Positions 33,342 through 42,169 of a stretch of DNA of 64,000 nt are shown here, one piece after another. The stretch lies in the NCBI RefSeq assembly GCF_020532645.1, contig NZ_JAJAUZ010000007.1:149922-213921 (forward strand), read 5' to 3'. The stretch is from Streptomyces bambusae (GTDB taxonomy: Bacteria > Actinomycetota > Actinomycetes > Streptomycetales > Streptomycetaceae). Made by a program: the position numbers and the translations under genes. The notes beneath the pieces are model-generated. The model saw nothing but the letters and a program-made list of their open reading frames with translations, did not search any database and was not told the DNA's origin. How positions within the stretch are numbered: position 1 is the first letter of the stretch; each line of letters begins with the position of its first letter.

Positions 33342-33565
33342 CGGCAGGGCTCCGGTACCGGAGGAGCCCGCTCCGACCGGCCTGCGCACCGCGCCACGCG
33401 CGTGTTGCAGTCCGTGCGCCGTGACGGCGGCGGCTGAGGGACTCGGGGTAAGCGGCCGCCGGTGATCGGCCTTCCCGTACAGTGCGGTGCGGGGGAGCCC
33501 GGGCCGGTGCGCACGCGGGGCACGGACTCTCTCCGCCATGTGGGTGAGCGGGGGCGGGGGGCTGC

Positions 33566-34279
33566 ATGCGGGAAGCAGGACGACTGTGGGTCGAGGGGTG
33601 GGCCGCGGCCCGCGGGCTGCCCGAACCGGTGGACGTGCCGTGGGGGCTCAGGGTCGACGTCGGACAGCCGACTCAGGCGGTACGTCACGTTCTCCTCGAC
33701 GCTGATGCCTCCGCCGACGCCGCGTCCTCTGCCGACGCCGCGTCCTTCGCCGGCGCCGCGTCCTCCGCCGCCTCGGTGTCCGCAGCCGCCCGCGGGTTCA
33801 TCGGCACGGTCGCCGAGCCCACCACGTGCGTCAAGGCGTTCCTGTCGCTCCCGGACATGGAGCCGTGGTTCCCCTCCCTGTGGGAGGCCGTCGACCCCTG
33901 TTTCCTGATGGCCGTCGACCTGCGGCCGTCACCGGTGCGGCCGCCGGAGGGATACACCGTCACCACCGAGACCTCCGGCAGTGCCTCCTCCGTACGGATC
34001 CTCACCACGGGCGGGGAACTCGCCGCGGTCGGCCGGACGGGCCTCGCCACCGCCGCTGCCGCCTGCGTCTACGACCAGATCGTCACCGAGCCGGCGCACC
34101 GGCGCCGCGGCCTCGGGACGGTGGTGATGGCCGCCCTCACCCAGGCGGCTCTGGAGCGCGGCAGTTCCACCGGCCTCCTCGGCGCGACCGTCCAGGGCAG
34201 GGCTCTCTACGAAACCCTCGGCTGGAAGGTGCTCGCCCCGCTGAACGGATTCGTCTACGCACCGGCCACCGCTCCCTGA
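33566..34279 (+). CDS. GNAT-family N-acetyltransferase with Ala-rich insertion
   Basis: A 237-residue protein. The acetyl-CoA-binding core is in the C-terminal half: VYDQIVTEPAHRRRGLGTVV has the R/Q-x-x-G-x-G/A loop, followed by GATVQGRALYETLGWKVLAP. An insertion of about 30 residues rich in Ala, Ser and Asp (residues ~46-75) interrupts the N-terminal part and is encoded by 18-bp repeats. A deleted relative lies at 18731-18890. Acceptor unknown. Confidence 0.82.
   Translation: MREAGRLWVEGWAAARGLPEPVDVPWGLRVDVGQPTQAVRHVLLDADASADAASSADAASFAGAASSAASVSAAARGFIGTVAEPTTCVKAFLSLPDMEPWFPSLWEAVDPCFLMAVDLRPSPVRPPEGYTVTTETSGSASSVRILTTGGELAAVGRTGLATAAAACVYDQIVTEPAHRRRGLGTVVMAALTQAALERGSSTGLLGATVQGRALYETLGWKVLAPLNGFVYAPATAP
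33713..33766 (+). repeat. Three 18-bp tandem repeats in the GNAT gene
   Basis: Units 33713-33730, 33731-33748 and 33749-33766 differ by a few bases and encode six-residue Ala/Ser/Asp units (ADAASS, ADAASF, AGAASS). The length keeps the frame. Confidence 0.75.
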
Positions 34280-34348
34280 CCACCCGTGAGCCGGTCGGCC
34301 GTGAGCCGATCGCCCCGGATCCTTCCCGACCCGGCGTAACCTTGCAGG

Positions 34349-34714
34349 ATGGTGCAGAGCGCAGCGCGTGATGTCGACGGATACCTGGCCGAGGTTCCCG
34401 GCGAACGGCGGGCGGCCCTGACGGAGCTGCGCCGGCCGTGCCGGCAGGAGCTGCCGGGCTTCGACGAGGTCATGGCCCACGGGATGCCCGTGTACGAACG
34501 GAACGGCACCGGCGAGATCGCGTTCGCCTCCCAGAAGCAGTACGTCTCGTTCTATCTGATGCGCGGTGACGTCCGCGAGGAGTTCGAGGAGCGGCTCGCC
34601 GGCCGGAACATGGGCAGGGGGTGCCTGCGCTTCCGCCGCGTGGAGGAGATCGACTTCGACCTGCTGCGCGACCTCCTCCGGGCCACCGCCGCCCGCTCCG
34701 GCCCGGTCTGCTGA
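34349..34714 (+). CDS. DUF1801/YdhG-like protein
   Basis: A 121-residue protein. LPGFDEVMAHGMPVYERNGT and IAFASQKQYVSFYLM are the recognisable core of the DUF1801 family, whose fold is known but whose activity is not. TAACCT at 34337-34342, six bases before the ATG, suggests a leaderless transcript, in keeping with the weak ribosome binding site. Confidence 0.82.
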   Translation: MVQSAARDVDGYLAEVPGERRAALTELRRPCRQELPGFDEVMAHGMPVYERNGTGEIAFASQKQYVSFYLMRGDVREEFEERLAGRNMGRGCLRFRRVEEIDFDLLRDLLRATAARSGPVC

Positions 34715-34746
34715 CGGTCCGCGCAGTCACTCGCCCGGCCTCGACC

Positions 34747-34780
34747 GAGGCGCCGGTCCCCCGGAGGAGACCGGCGCCTC
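34747..34780. terminator. Bidirectional hairpin terminator
   Basis: A perfect 12-bp stem (34747-34758 with 34769-34780) lies between convergent genes ending at 34714 and 34806. Confidence 0.75.
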
Positions 34781-34805
34781 GCGTTCCCCGGGAGTGAGCC
34801 GATCG

Positions 34806-35207
34806 TCAGAAGTAAGGGCGGCCGATGGGGGCGTCGCCCCAGTAGCCGCCGACCTCCCGGTGGTAGTCGGGGTTGCCGAGGTGCCGGTCGCGGACGAATT
34901 CCGGTGCCTCCTTGACCTGGTCCTTGGTCCGGTCGACGTAGACCTTCTCGTCCGTGGTGTCGACGCGGACGATCGTGCCGGCGGGCAGCAGGACCTCCTT
35001 GCCGAAGATCCACGGGCCGGTGTCCACGACGATCCACGAGGAGTCGGTCTCGGCCGAGTGCTTGTCGACCTTGCCGATGGTGCCGTCCACGGCCTCGACC
35101 TTGTAGCCCGTCAGGTCCACCCCTTCGAGGCGGCCGACGGCGAGGCGGTAGGCCCAGATGTCCTGCCGGTTCGTGTTGCTCGCGGTGGGATCGTGCTTCT
35201 CGTTCAC
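34806..35207 (-). CDS. PRC-barrel domain protein
   Basis: A 133-residue protein. DLTGYKVEAVDGTIGKVDKH opens the barrel, WIVVDTGPWIFGKEVLLPAG closes it, and a charged tail with GNPDYHREVGGYWGD follows. PRC-barrels occur in stress and RNA-processing proteins. In streptomycetes this form often lies among stress genes. The gene is 55 bp from the next leftward small gene and may be cotranscribed with it. Confidence 0.87.
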   Translation of the reverse strand: MNEKHDPTASNTNRQDIWAYRLAVGRLEGVDLTGYKVEAVDGTIGKVDKHSAETDSSWIVVDTGPWIFGKEVLLPAGTIVRVDTTDEKVYVDRTKDQVKEAPEFVRDRHLGNPDYHREVGGYWGDAPIGRPYF

Positions 35208-35262
35208 GGGGATTCCCTTCGGGGGGTTCGTGTGGTCGGGTCCGGGCAGGGGCGCGCGGGTG

Positions 35263-35523
35263 TCAGTGGCTGCGGCTGCTGCCGTGGTGGCGGGCCGTCC
35301 GTGCGCCCCGGCCGGCGAGTTCTTCGGCCCGGCGCGCCACGCGGGAGGCCGCCCCGGCGACGAGGTGGGCGAGGGCCGACGCGCGGTCCTCCGAACGGGT
35401 GCGCTTGCGGGACCGGCTGCGGAGCCCGCTGCGGAAGCGGTTGCGGGAGCGGGGGGACGCGGCGAGCGCCTCGATGGCGGCGCCGAGCCGGTTCCGTGCC
35501 GTGGTGGAGTGCCGGAGTGCCAT
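35263..35523 (-). CDS. Small Arg-rich basic protein, hypothetical
   Basis: GGAAGG before ATG 35523 fixes an 86-residue product that is very basic (NRFRSGLRSRSRKRTRSEDR). The rest is predicted helix (ASALAHLVAGAASRVARRAE). It may bind nucleic acid or membrane. It sits in a leftward run with a 41-residue membrane peptide upstream and the PRC-barrel gene downstream. Confidence 0.6.
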   Translation of the reverse strand: MALRHSTTARNRLGAAIEALAASPRSRNRFRSGLRSRSRKRTRSEDRASALAHLVAGAASRVARRAEELAGRGARTARHHGSSRSH

Positions 35524-35543
35524 GTCGCATCCTTCCTTTCGGT

Positions 35544-35669
35544 TCAGCGGCCGCTGGTCAGGCTGCGGACGAGCACGCCCAACGCGAGGGTGAGCAGGAC
35601 CAGATGGAGCCACACGGGGCCCGGGGGGCCTGTGCCGGCGGCGAGTTCGAGCGGTGTGTTCGGCGTCAT
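35544..35669 (-). CDS. Small single-pass membrane peptide
   Basis: The frame gives 41 residues from ATG 35669 or 53 from ATG 35705. One hydrophobic helix (WLHLVLLTLALGVLVRSL) makes up most of it. It ends 20 bp before the basic-protein gene, in the same direction. Neither start has a strong ribosome binding site. Function unknown. Confidence 0.45.
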   Translation of the reverse strand: MTPNTPLELAAGTGPPGPVWLHLVLLTLALGVLVRSLTSGR

Positions 35670-35814
35670 GCCGCGCGCTTGCCCGCGTTCTCGGGTTTGA
35701 CTCATGCGCGTTCCGCCGGTGTCCCGCGCGGACCCGCCGGGACCGGCATGTCCGCAGCCTGCGGGGGCAGACGGGGGAGCATTCGAACCAAGCACGAGGA
35801 ACGAGGAGCTGCCG

Positions 35815-36975
35815 ATGCGGAGCGTGGGCGTCGAAGAGGAACTGCTGCTGGTCGACCCCGGCACGGGGGAACCCCTGGCGGTCGCGGGCGCCGTGCTGGC
35901 GGCAGCCGACCGTGCGGCCGGGATCCCACCGCAGGAGCCGGCGGAGCAGGCCACCCCCGCCGGCGGTTCCGGCGGCCCGGAGGGGGAGGGGCACGCCCTG
36001 GAGGCGGAGCTCCAGGAGGAGCAGCTGGAGTTCGCCACGAAACCCGTCACCGAGATGGGCGAGCTCCGGGAGGAGATCCTCCGCTGGCGGGCCGAGGCAG
36101 CCCGGCACGCGGGTACGGCCGGGGCGCTGCCGGCGGCGCTCGCCACTTCCCCCCTGCCCGTCCGGCCGACGCTCTCGCCGGGCCGGCGGTACGAGTGGGC
36201 GGCCCGGCAGTTCGGGCTGACGGTCCAGGAGCAGCTGACCTGCGGCTGCCACGTCCACGTGTCCGTGGACTCGGACGAGGAGGGCGTCGCGGTGCTGGAC
36301 CGGATCCGGCCGTGGCTGCCCGTGCTGACCGCGATGAGCGCCAACTCGCCCTTCTGGCAGGGCGAGGACAGCCGGTACGCGAGCTACCGCAGCCGGGTGT
36401 GGAACCGGCTGCCCTCGGCCGGAGCAACCGACGTGTTCGGATCCGCCGACGCGTACCACGAGGAGGTGGAGGCGATGGTCCGCTCGGGCGTGCTGCGCGA
36501 CCGGGGCATGGTGTACTTCGACGCCCGGCTCTCGGCCTCGTACCCGACGGTGGAGGTACGGGCGGCCGATGTGTGCCTCGACGCGTCCACCCCCGTGCTC
36601 CTGGCCGCCCTCGTCCGCGGGCTGGTGGAGACCGCGTCCCGCTCCTGGCACGCGGGCGAGCCGCCGCCCCGGATCGGCACCGGACTGCTGCGGCTCGCCG
36701 CCTGGCAGGCGGGCCGTTCCGGGCTGGACGGCCCCCTGCTCCACCCGCTGACGCTGGAGCGGACACCGGCCGAGGAGGCCGTCGGCCTGCTGTACCGCCA
36801 TGTCGCGGACGCGCTCGCGGATTCCGGTGACGAAGACCTCGTACGCGCGGAGATCACCGGTCTGCTGGAACGCGGCAACGGTGCCCGTGTGCAGCGCGCG
36901 CTGCGGCAGACGGAGGGCAGCCTCGCGGGCGTGGTCCGGCGCTGCGCGGAGATCACCACCGGCGGCAGGGGCTGA
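35815..36975 (+). CDS. Carboxylate-amine ligase, glutamate-cysteine ligase type 2 (YbdK-like)
   Basis: ATG 35815 with GAGGAG 6 nt upstream gives 386 residues. GVEEELLLVDPGTGEP at the N-terminus, EEQLEFATKPV, TCGCHVHVSV and the late VEVRAADVC are the GCS2 signatures. The family joins an amino acid gamma-carboxylate to an amine with ATP. True gamma-glutamylcysteine synthesis is weakly established for YbdK-type members and mycothiol is the usual thiol here, so the natural substrate is open. Confidence 0.87.
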   Translation: MRSVGVEEELLLVDPGTGEPLAVAGAVLAAADRAAGIPPQEPAEQATPAGGSGGPEGEGHALEAELQEEQLEFATKPVTEMGELREEILRWRAEAARHAGTAGALPAALATSPLPVRPTLSPGRRYEWAARQFGLTVQEQLTCGCHVHVSVDSDEEGVAVLDRIRPWLPVLTAMSANSPFWQGEDSRYASYRSRVWNRLPSAGATDVFGSADAYHEEVEAMVRSGVLRDRGMVYFDARLSASYPTVEVRAADVCLDASTPVLLAALVRGLVETASRSWHAGEPPPRIGTGLLRLAAWQAGRSGLDGPLLHPLTLERTPAEEAVGLLYRHVADALADSGDEDLVRAEITGLLERGNGARVQRALRQTEGSLAGVVRRCAEITTGGRG

Positions 36976-36992
36976 GCGGACCGGCCGCGGGC

Positions 36993-37439
36993 TCAGGCCC
37001 CGAAGTCGGGGAGCCGCAGGGAGCCGTCCTCGGCCAGGGTGAAGCCGGGGTTGTGGGCGATCTCCCACGGATGGCCGTCGGGGTCGGTGAAGACCCCGGA
37101 GTAGAAGCCGATCACGTTGACGGCGGCCGGACGGGTGACGGTGCCGCCCGCGGCCTCCGCGGCGGCGAGGAGAACGTCCACCTCGGCGTCCGTACGGACG
37201 TTGTGGGCCAAGGCGATGCCGCCGAACCCGCCGGCCCCGGGCGGGTCCGGCGGGGTGTCGGCGAGGCCGCAGTCCGCAGCGAGCCTGCCGCGGTCCCACA
37301 GCACCAGCGCCAGGCCGCCCGCCTGGTGGAACACGGTCTCCTCGACCTCCGTACCGCGCCACCCCAGCGCCTCGTAGAAGCGCCGGGAGCGGGCGAGGTC
37401 GGCGACCCCGAGGGTGACCAGACTGATCCGCTGCTCCAT
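36993..37439 (-). CDS. VOC-family protein (glyoxalase/bleomycin-resistance fold)
   Basis: A 148-residue protein with the repeated beta-alpha-beta modules of the vicinal oxygen chelate fold: ISLVTLGVADLARSRRFYEA, GGIALAHNV and GVFTDPDGHPWEIAHNPGF. The closing Glu (WEIAHNP) is a typical metal ligand. Convergent with the GCS2 gene; substrate unknown. Confidence 0.88.
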   Translation of the reverse strand: MEQRISLVTLGVADLARSRRFYEALGWRGTEVEETVFHQAGGLALVLWDRGRLAADCGLADTPPDPPGAGGFGGIALAHNVRTDAEVDVLLAAAEAAGGTVTRPAAVNVIGFYSGVFTDPDGHPWEIAHNPGFTLAEDGSLRLPDFGA

Positions 37440-37480
37440 GCCGACAGCCTAGGGGGTGTTGCGGCGGTCCCGCACGGTGC

Positions 37481-37803
37481 CTACCGGCGGGGCAGCGGCG
37501 GAAGTTCGCCGTGGGTGACGGTGTATCCGCCCTTGACGACGGGGGCGTACGGGGCGGGCGCCATGCAGGTCCCGACCTCCGCTTCCTTACCGTTGACCAG
37601 CAGGTTCACCCCGTTCCAGGCGAAGCCCACCCGCCCTGCGCCACGGGCGCCCGACGATGTTCCGCTTGCCGCTCGGCGGACGTGCTGGCGGACGAGGTGG
37701 CGGACGAGATGGCGGACGAGGCGACCGACGAACCGCACAGGGTGAGTCCGACGGCCAAGGCGGCAACAGCAGCGGCGGTGCGCGCGGCAGACAGTGAAGG
37801 CAT
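37481..37803 (-). pseudogene. Secreted/lipoprotein gene with a frameshift
   Basis: ATG 37803 starts a good signal region (AALAVGLTLCGSSVASS), possibly a lipobox with LTLC. Near 37660-37670 the coding frame changes: the continuation VGFAWNGVNLLVNGKEAEVG and YTVTHGELPPLPRR is read one base earlier than the first half. A one-base deletion, or a sequencing error, explains it. If repaired it would be about 107 residues. Function unknown. Confidence 0.6.
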
Positions 37804-38075
37804 GACGGCCTCCTCTTCTCCTCAAGGGAGTTGACCTTCGGAACACGTCCGTCCTCTGCCTCACCCGTTCCCCTGGGGCGGGACGGGCGGATGAGTTGTT
37901 TCGTGGCCGCCGAGGTGCAGCGCAACAATCGTGGCGGCGTGGAGTGTGGGGTTCAGCGGGTGTTCGGCCCGGGCGGTCCGCCGACGGATGCGGTCCCGGG
38001 CCGACGACCGGCCCGCACGTGAGAGGCGCCCGGCGGCAACCCCCGGGTGCTGTCCCTCAACCATCTGGAGGAACC

Positions 38076-38546
38076 ATGCAGATATCCGCCGTCCGCCGCT
38101 GGGCCGTCGTCACCGCGACCGCCGCGGTCGCCGCGCTGTCGTTCGCCACGCCGGCGCAGGCCCGTGCGGACGTCTTCCACTTCGACGGGCAGAACAACGC
38201 GACCCGCCGTTGCATGGACGACAGCTTCGCGTACGGGCTGCGTGCGTTCGGCTGCAACGGGACGGACTTCCAGCAGTTCCGCTTCGGCGACGGCACGTAC
38301 TACCACGAACTGCGGAACAAGGTCACGGGCCGCTGTATCGACGACAGCTTCGCGTACGGGCTGCGGGCCTTCACGTGCAACAGCCAGTCGTACCAGCAGT
38401 GGTCGGTCAGCAACACCACGGGCGGCACGACCTTCAGGAACCGTGCAACCGGCCGCTGCATCGACGACAGCCTCGCCTACGGCCTGCGCGCGTTCGACTG
38501 CAACGGGATGAACTACCAGAAGTGGTGGGGCGTCCACGCGAACTGA
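38076..38546 (+). CDS. Secreted ricin-type beta-trefoil-like protein
   Basis: GGAGG upstream of ATG 38076 gives 156 residues with a signal peptide ending PAQARAD. The mature protein is three copies of a ~40-residue unit, each with RCxDDSxAYGLRAFxCNxxxxQ and ending in a QxF or QxW-like pair (FQQF, QQW, QKW). One unit per trefoil lobe is expected of a ricin-like lectin. It probably binds a carbohydrate outside the cell. Confidence 0.8.
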   Translation: MQISAVRRWAVVTATAAVAALSFATPAQARADVFHFDGQNNATRRCMDDSFAYGLRAFGCNGTDFQQFRFGDGTYYHELRNKVTGRCIDDSFAYGLRAFTCNSQSYQQWSVSNTTGGTTFRNRATGRCIDDSLAYGLRAFDCNGMNYQKWWGVHAN

Positions 38547-38568
38547 CCGCACCCGGCGGTCCTGAGCG

Positions 38569-38603
38569 TCAGCGGGCCCCGAACCGGGGGTGGGGCCCAC
38601 TGA
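38569..38603 (+). terminator. Hairpin terminator after the ricin-like gene
   Basis: A 12-bp stem with one mismatch (38569-38580 with 38592-38603) lies 22 bp after the stop. Confidence 0.55.
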
Positions 38604-38696
38604 CCGGTGGCGGGCGGGGCAGGCCGGATCCCGGCTCCTGCCCGCCACGCGCGCGTTGCCGCAGCTCCCGGGATCACCACCCGTACGGTGGCCTTC

Positions 38697-39206
38697 GTGA
38701 CGGAACGTGCGGCAGGCGACCTCGGTGTGGAGACGGCCGCGGCCCGGCTCAAGGAACGGCTCTACGCGACGATCACCATGATCTCGGTGGTCATCGGGCT
38801 CGCCGGCAGCAGCCACCCGGACGCCCCAGGAGCCGCGGCGACGGTGGCGACCGCCTCGGTGGGCCTGTGGCTGGCCGCCCTGGTCGCCGACCAGCAGGCC
38901 CACCGCGTCATCCACGGCGCCCTGGCCCGCGGACGGGAACTGCGTGCCATGCTCTTCGTCAGCAGCCCGCTGCTGCTGTCCGCGGTGGGCCCGCTCATCC
39001 TGATCGGCATCTCCGCCCTGGGAGCGATGGGCCTGGAAACGGCCCTGTTCACGGCAGCCGGAGTCAACGTGGCCACCCTCTTCGCGTGGGGCTGCTACGG
39101 CGGCATCCGGATCGGCGGCGGCACGCTCTTCGCCCTCGTCGCCGGCGCGATCGACGCAGCCATCGGCACCGCCGTCGCCCTCGTCAAAGCAGCCACCGGC
39201 CACTGA
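38697..39206 (+). CDS. Multi-pass membrane protein, hypothetical
   Basis: GTG 38697 gives 169 residues with four to five hydrophobic helices (LYATITMISVVIGLAG, VATASVGLWLAALVA, LLLSAVGPLILIGISALG, LFALVAGAIDAAIGTAVAL). TACGGT at 38684-38689 could be a leaderless -10 box, as no ribosome binding site is seen. No family is recognised. Confidence 0.7.
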   Translation: MTERAAGDLGVETAAARLKERLYATITMISVVIGLAGSSHPDAPGAAATVATASVGLWLAALVADQQAHRVIHGALARGRELRAMLFVSSPLLLSAVGPLILIGISALGAMGLETALFTAAGVNVATLFAWGCYGGIRIGGGTLFALVAGAIDAAIGTAVALVKAATGH

Positions 39207-39400
39207 CGCCCGGCCTCGGACGCCGGGTCGGGCCGTCGGGCGGCTCCGGCATCGCCTGGTGGCGCGGCGGCTCGCTCTGCGGGTTGAACCCGGCTCCCCC
39301 GGATGGCCGAGGAACTGCTGCGACCGACGGGTGAGGGCAGCGGAACAGGTTGGCCCTCGCGAGTGATCCGCTGCCGGACCGGCGCCACGAGAGTGGAGCC

Positions 39401-39964
39401 ATGACACCGAAGATCCTTCACACACCTCCGCAGGCCGGCGACACCGAGCGGCCGGTCCCACGCTGGGCGATGCGCCTGGCCTACGCCATGCCACTGCTCC
39501 TGCTGCCCTCGTGCCTGTGGCGGCTGCCCTTCGCCCTGCACTTCGAGATGGGGCAGGTTCACGAACCCGGCATGCCGCCCTACTGGGTGAGCATCCCGTA
39601 CGTCCTCGTGCTCAGCGTGCTCTCGGAGGCGATCGCGGTGTTGTCCATCGGGCTGGTCCGGGGGTGGGGAGAGGTGGTGCCCGCCTGGATCCCCCTCGTG
39701 GGCGGCAGACCGGTCCGGCCACTGGCAGCCGTCGTGCCCGCCGTCCTGGGCGGCCTGGTCCTCACCTTTCTCTTCACCGCCATCCCGATGGGTGACGGAC
39801 GCATGCTCACCCTGCACGGCATCGACACCACCGTCGACTACACCAACGACGCCTGGCGGATGCTGGCCACGGTGTGCCTCACCCCGCTCGCCGCATGGGG
39901 ACCCGTCACCATCGCTCTCGCGATCGCCTATTACCGCCGTCGGACCCGCGTCCTCGCCGGGTGA
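39401..39964 (+). CDS. Four-helix membrane protein, hypothetical
   Basis: From ATG 39401 there are 187 residues with four hydrophobic segments (LAYAMPLLLLPSCLWRLPFA, IPYVLVLSVLSEAIAVLSIG, VVPAVLGGLVLTFLFTAI, LTPLAAWGPVTIALAIAYY). It ends in a basic YYRRRTRVLAG tail that predicts a cytoplasmic C-terminus. No catalytic motif. Related membrane proteins are common in streptomycetes; function unknown. Confidence 0.75.
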   Translation: MTPKILHTPPQAGDTERPVPRWAMRLAYAMPLLLLPSCLWRLPFALHFEMGQVHEPGMPPYWVSIPYVLVLSVLSEAIAVLSIGLVRGWGEVVPAWIPLVGGRPVRPLAAVVPAVLGGLVLTFLFTAIPMGDGRMLTLHGIDTTVDYTNDAWRMLATVCLTPLAAWGPVTIALAIAYYRRRTRVLAG

Positions 39965-39995
39965 GGCGAACCGCCCCCCGCCTCGGTGGGTTCGC

Positions 39996-40706
39996 CTACC
40001 AGGCCAGAGGCTCGCCGTTCCGGTAAAAGCCGCCGGTGGGACCCGAGTCGGGCAGGGTGGCGGCCCAGACGACGCCGGCGGCGCCCCGCTCTACGGGTTC
40101 GCCGCCGGGGCCGCCCATGTCGGTGGCGATCCAGCCCGGGCAGACGGCGTTGACGAGGATGCGTTCGGCACGCAGTTCGTCGGCGAGCTTGCGGGTGAGG
40201 GCGTTGAGGGCCGCCTTCGAGATTCCGTAGGCCGGGGTTCCCCCGGACATGTGCTCCAAGGATCCCGACTCGCTGGAGACGTTCACCAGGCGGGGGCGGG
40301 CCGACCGGCGCAGCAGCGGGAGGAACGCCTGCGCGGTCAGCCAGGCGCCGAACAGGTTGGTCTCCAACGTGCGCCGGACCTCGTCGAGGTCGACTGACAC
40401 AGCCCGCCGGGCGGTGTCGTAGTTGATGGCGGCGTTGTTGACGAGCACGTCGAGGCGACCGAACCTCTCCTCCACACTGCGGACGAGGGTGCGGACGGCA
40501 CCGGCGTCGGTCACGTCCAGCCGGCATGGGAGCAGCGTGCCGGGCGGCACCCCGGGGGCGAGTTCGGCGACGGTCTGCTCGGCGTCCCCCGGACGGCGGG
40601 CGCACAGCAGCACGGTGTGGCCGAGCGCGGCGAGCTGACGCGCGGTCTCCCGGCCGATTCCCCGGTTGGCGCCCGTGACCAGCGATACCGGTGCGGCGGT
40701 GCTCAT
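39996..40706 (-). CDS. Short-chain dehydrogenase/reductase
   Basis: A 236-residue classical SDR. TGANRGIG is the cofactor glycine motif, NNAA follows, and the triad is Ser in NVSSESGS with YGISK (Tyr, Lys). ARRPG after strand two favours NADPH. The end (PTGGFYRNGEPLAW) is a known feature of carbonyl-reductase-like SDRs. Substrate unknown. Confidence 0.9.
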   Translation of the reverse strand: MSTAAPVSLVTGANRGIGRETARQLAALGHTVLLCARRPGDAEQTVAELAPGVPPGTLLPCRLDVTDAGAVRTLVRSVEERFGRLDVLVNNAAINYDTARRAVSVDLDEVRRTLETNLFGAWLTAQAFLPLLRRSARPRLVNVSSESGSLEHMSGGTPAYGISKAALNALTRKLADELRAERILVNAVCPGWIATDMGGPGGEPVERGAAGVVWAATLPDSGPTGGFYRNGEPLAW

Positions 40707-40849
40707 GCTCTCTCCCTTGCGCGTGTTCGATCCCGTGCAGCACGCTATGCCGCGTCCTGCGTGACCGGATCAGGCCCGAGGCCCGGGCACTGCCCGGCCT
40801 TGGACGTAGGACCTCCGGACCACGCGCGGCCGGGACCCGAACGGACCGG

Positions 40850-41254
40850 TCAGCCGTTGCTCCACCCGGACGTGCCGGAATACAGGTCGACCAGGTCCAC
40901 CACGAAGACCAGGGTCGAGCCGGCCGGGATCAGCGGCGAGGGGGACTGGTTGCCGTAGCCGAGCCGCGGCGGGACGATGATCTCGCGCCGGCCGCCGACC
41001 CTCATGCCCCGCACCCCCCGGTCCCAGCCCTTGATGACCCTGCCGCTGCCCAGCGCGAACTTGAACGGCTCCCCCCGGTCCCAGGAGGCGTCGAACTCCT
41101 TCCCGGACGCGAAGGTCACCCCGACGTAGTGGACTCTGACCACCATCCCCGGCTTCACCTCGGCCCCGTCCCCGACGACCAGGTCCCGGATGACCAGCTC
41201 GGCAGGCGCCTCGCCCTCCGGAACCTCGACCTCGGGCTTCGTCCGTGCGTCCAT
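40850..41254 (-). CDS. FKBP-type peptidyl-prolyl isomerase
   Basis: From ATG 41254 the protein is 134 residues, a single FKBP domain without an export signal. [49 protein letters not shown] and [16 protein letters not shown] cover the active-site pocket. It speeds prolyl cis-trans isomerisation in protein folding and is a possible FK506 or rapamycin target. Confidence 0.92.
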   Translation of the reverse strand: MDARTKPEVEVPEGEAPAELVIRDLVVGDGAEVKPGMVVRVHYVGVTFASGKEFDASWDRGEPFKFALGSGRVIKGWDRGVRGMRVGGRREIIVPPRLGYGNQSPSPLIPAGSTLVFVVDLVDLYSGTSGWSNG

Positions 41255-41448
41255 TCCAGCCCCATCGCTCTCCGCCGGCGGCCCCCGCAGGGACCGGCCG
41301 GACACTCCGTACGGCAGGTGATCACGCTACCGACCAGGGCCCGGGCGCCGGCACCCGACCGGCGTGGAGCGGCCTCCGTTCCCGGCTGCCGGAGCAGCGA
41401 CGTGAGGCGGATCACCTTCCCTGCGCTTCGGAGCGGGCATACGCGATC

Positions 41449-42156
41449 ATGAACCGAATGGACACTCGATTCCTCGGCATTGACGAACTGCCCGAAGTCC
41501 CGACCGTGGCAGTCGTCATCGACGTCATGCGTGCCTACACCGCGGCCGCCTGGGCTTTCGCGCAGGGCGCGGAGAAGATCGTCCTCGCCGAGTCGCTGGA
41601 CGAAGCCCTGGCTCTCAAGGCCCGCCACCCGGACTGGGTGGCGCTCAAGGACGGCCCGCCCGCGCCCGGGTTCGACGCCGTCAACTCCCCGGGCCTGCTG
41701 CGGACCGTCGACCTCGGCGGACGGACCGTCGTGCAGAAGACCACGGCAGGTACCGTCGGCGCCCTCGCCGTCAAGGACGCGTCGCTGGTGCTGTGCGCCG
41801 GTTTCGTCGTGGCGGAGGCAACGGCACGGCTGCTGCGCACACACGGGGGTGACAGCGTCACCTTCGTGGTCACCGGCGAAGCCGGCCGAGCCGACGAGGA
41901 CCTGGCGTGTGCGCAGTACATCGCACGGCGAACCACCGAAGCCGATACGGATGCAGCCGAGTTCCTCCGCCGCGCCGCAGCGTCACGCGCCGCCACCGAG
42001 CTGGCGGAAGGCGTGCGACAGGGCGTGCACCAGGACGACATCGCACTCTGCCTCGAACTCGACCGCTTCTCCTTCGCCATGGTGGCTGCCCCGGAAGGCC
42101 CGCTCATGGTCCTGCGCCCGCACACCGTGGCCCCGCCGGCCGCGAGGATGCGGTGA
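41449..42156 (+). CDS. 2-phosphosulfolactate phosphatase (ComB) family protein
   Basis: ATG 41449 or 41458 gives about 235 residues. [48 protein letters not shown] and the late [16 protein letters not shown] match the ComB family. In archaea ComB acts in coenzyme M synthesis; streptomycetes lack that pathway, so the true substrate is probably another phosphate ester. Confidence 0.85.
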   Translation: MNRMDTRFLGIDELPEVPTVAVVIDVMRAYTAAAWAFAQGAEKIVLAESLDEALALKARHPDWVALKDGPPAPGFDAVNSPGLLRTVDLGGRTVVQKTTAGTVGALAVKDASLVLCAGFVVAEATARLLRTHGGDSVTFVVTGEAGRADEDLACAQYIARRTTEADTDAAEFLRRAAASRAATELAEGVRQGVHQDDIALCLELDRFSFAMVAAPEGPLMVLRPHTVAPPAARMR

Positions 42157-42169
42157 GGGGCCGAGACCG

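Noticed and set aside
35263..37362. Long minus-strand frame over the GCS2-like gene
   Set aside because: Only its last 86 codons (from ATG 35523) have a ribosome binding site and credible composition. The rest mirrors the plus-strand ligase gene.
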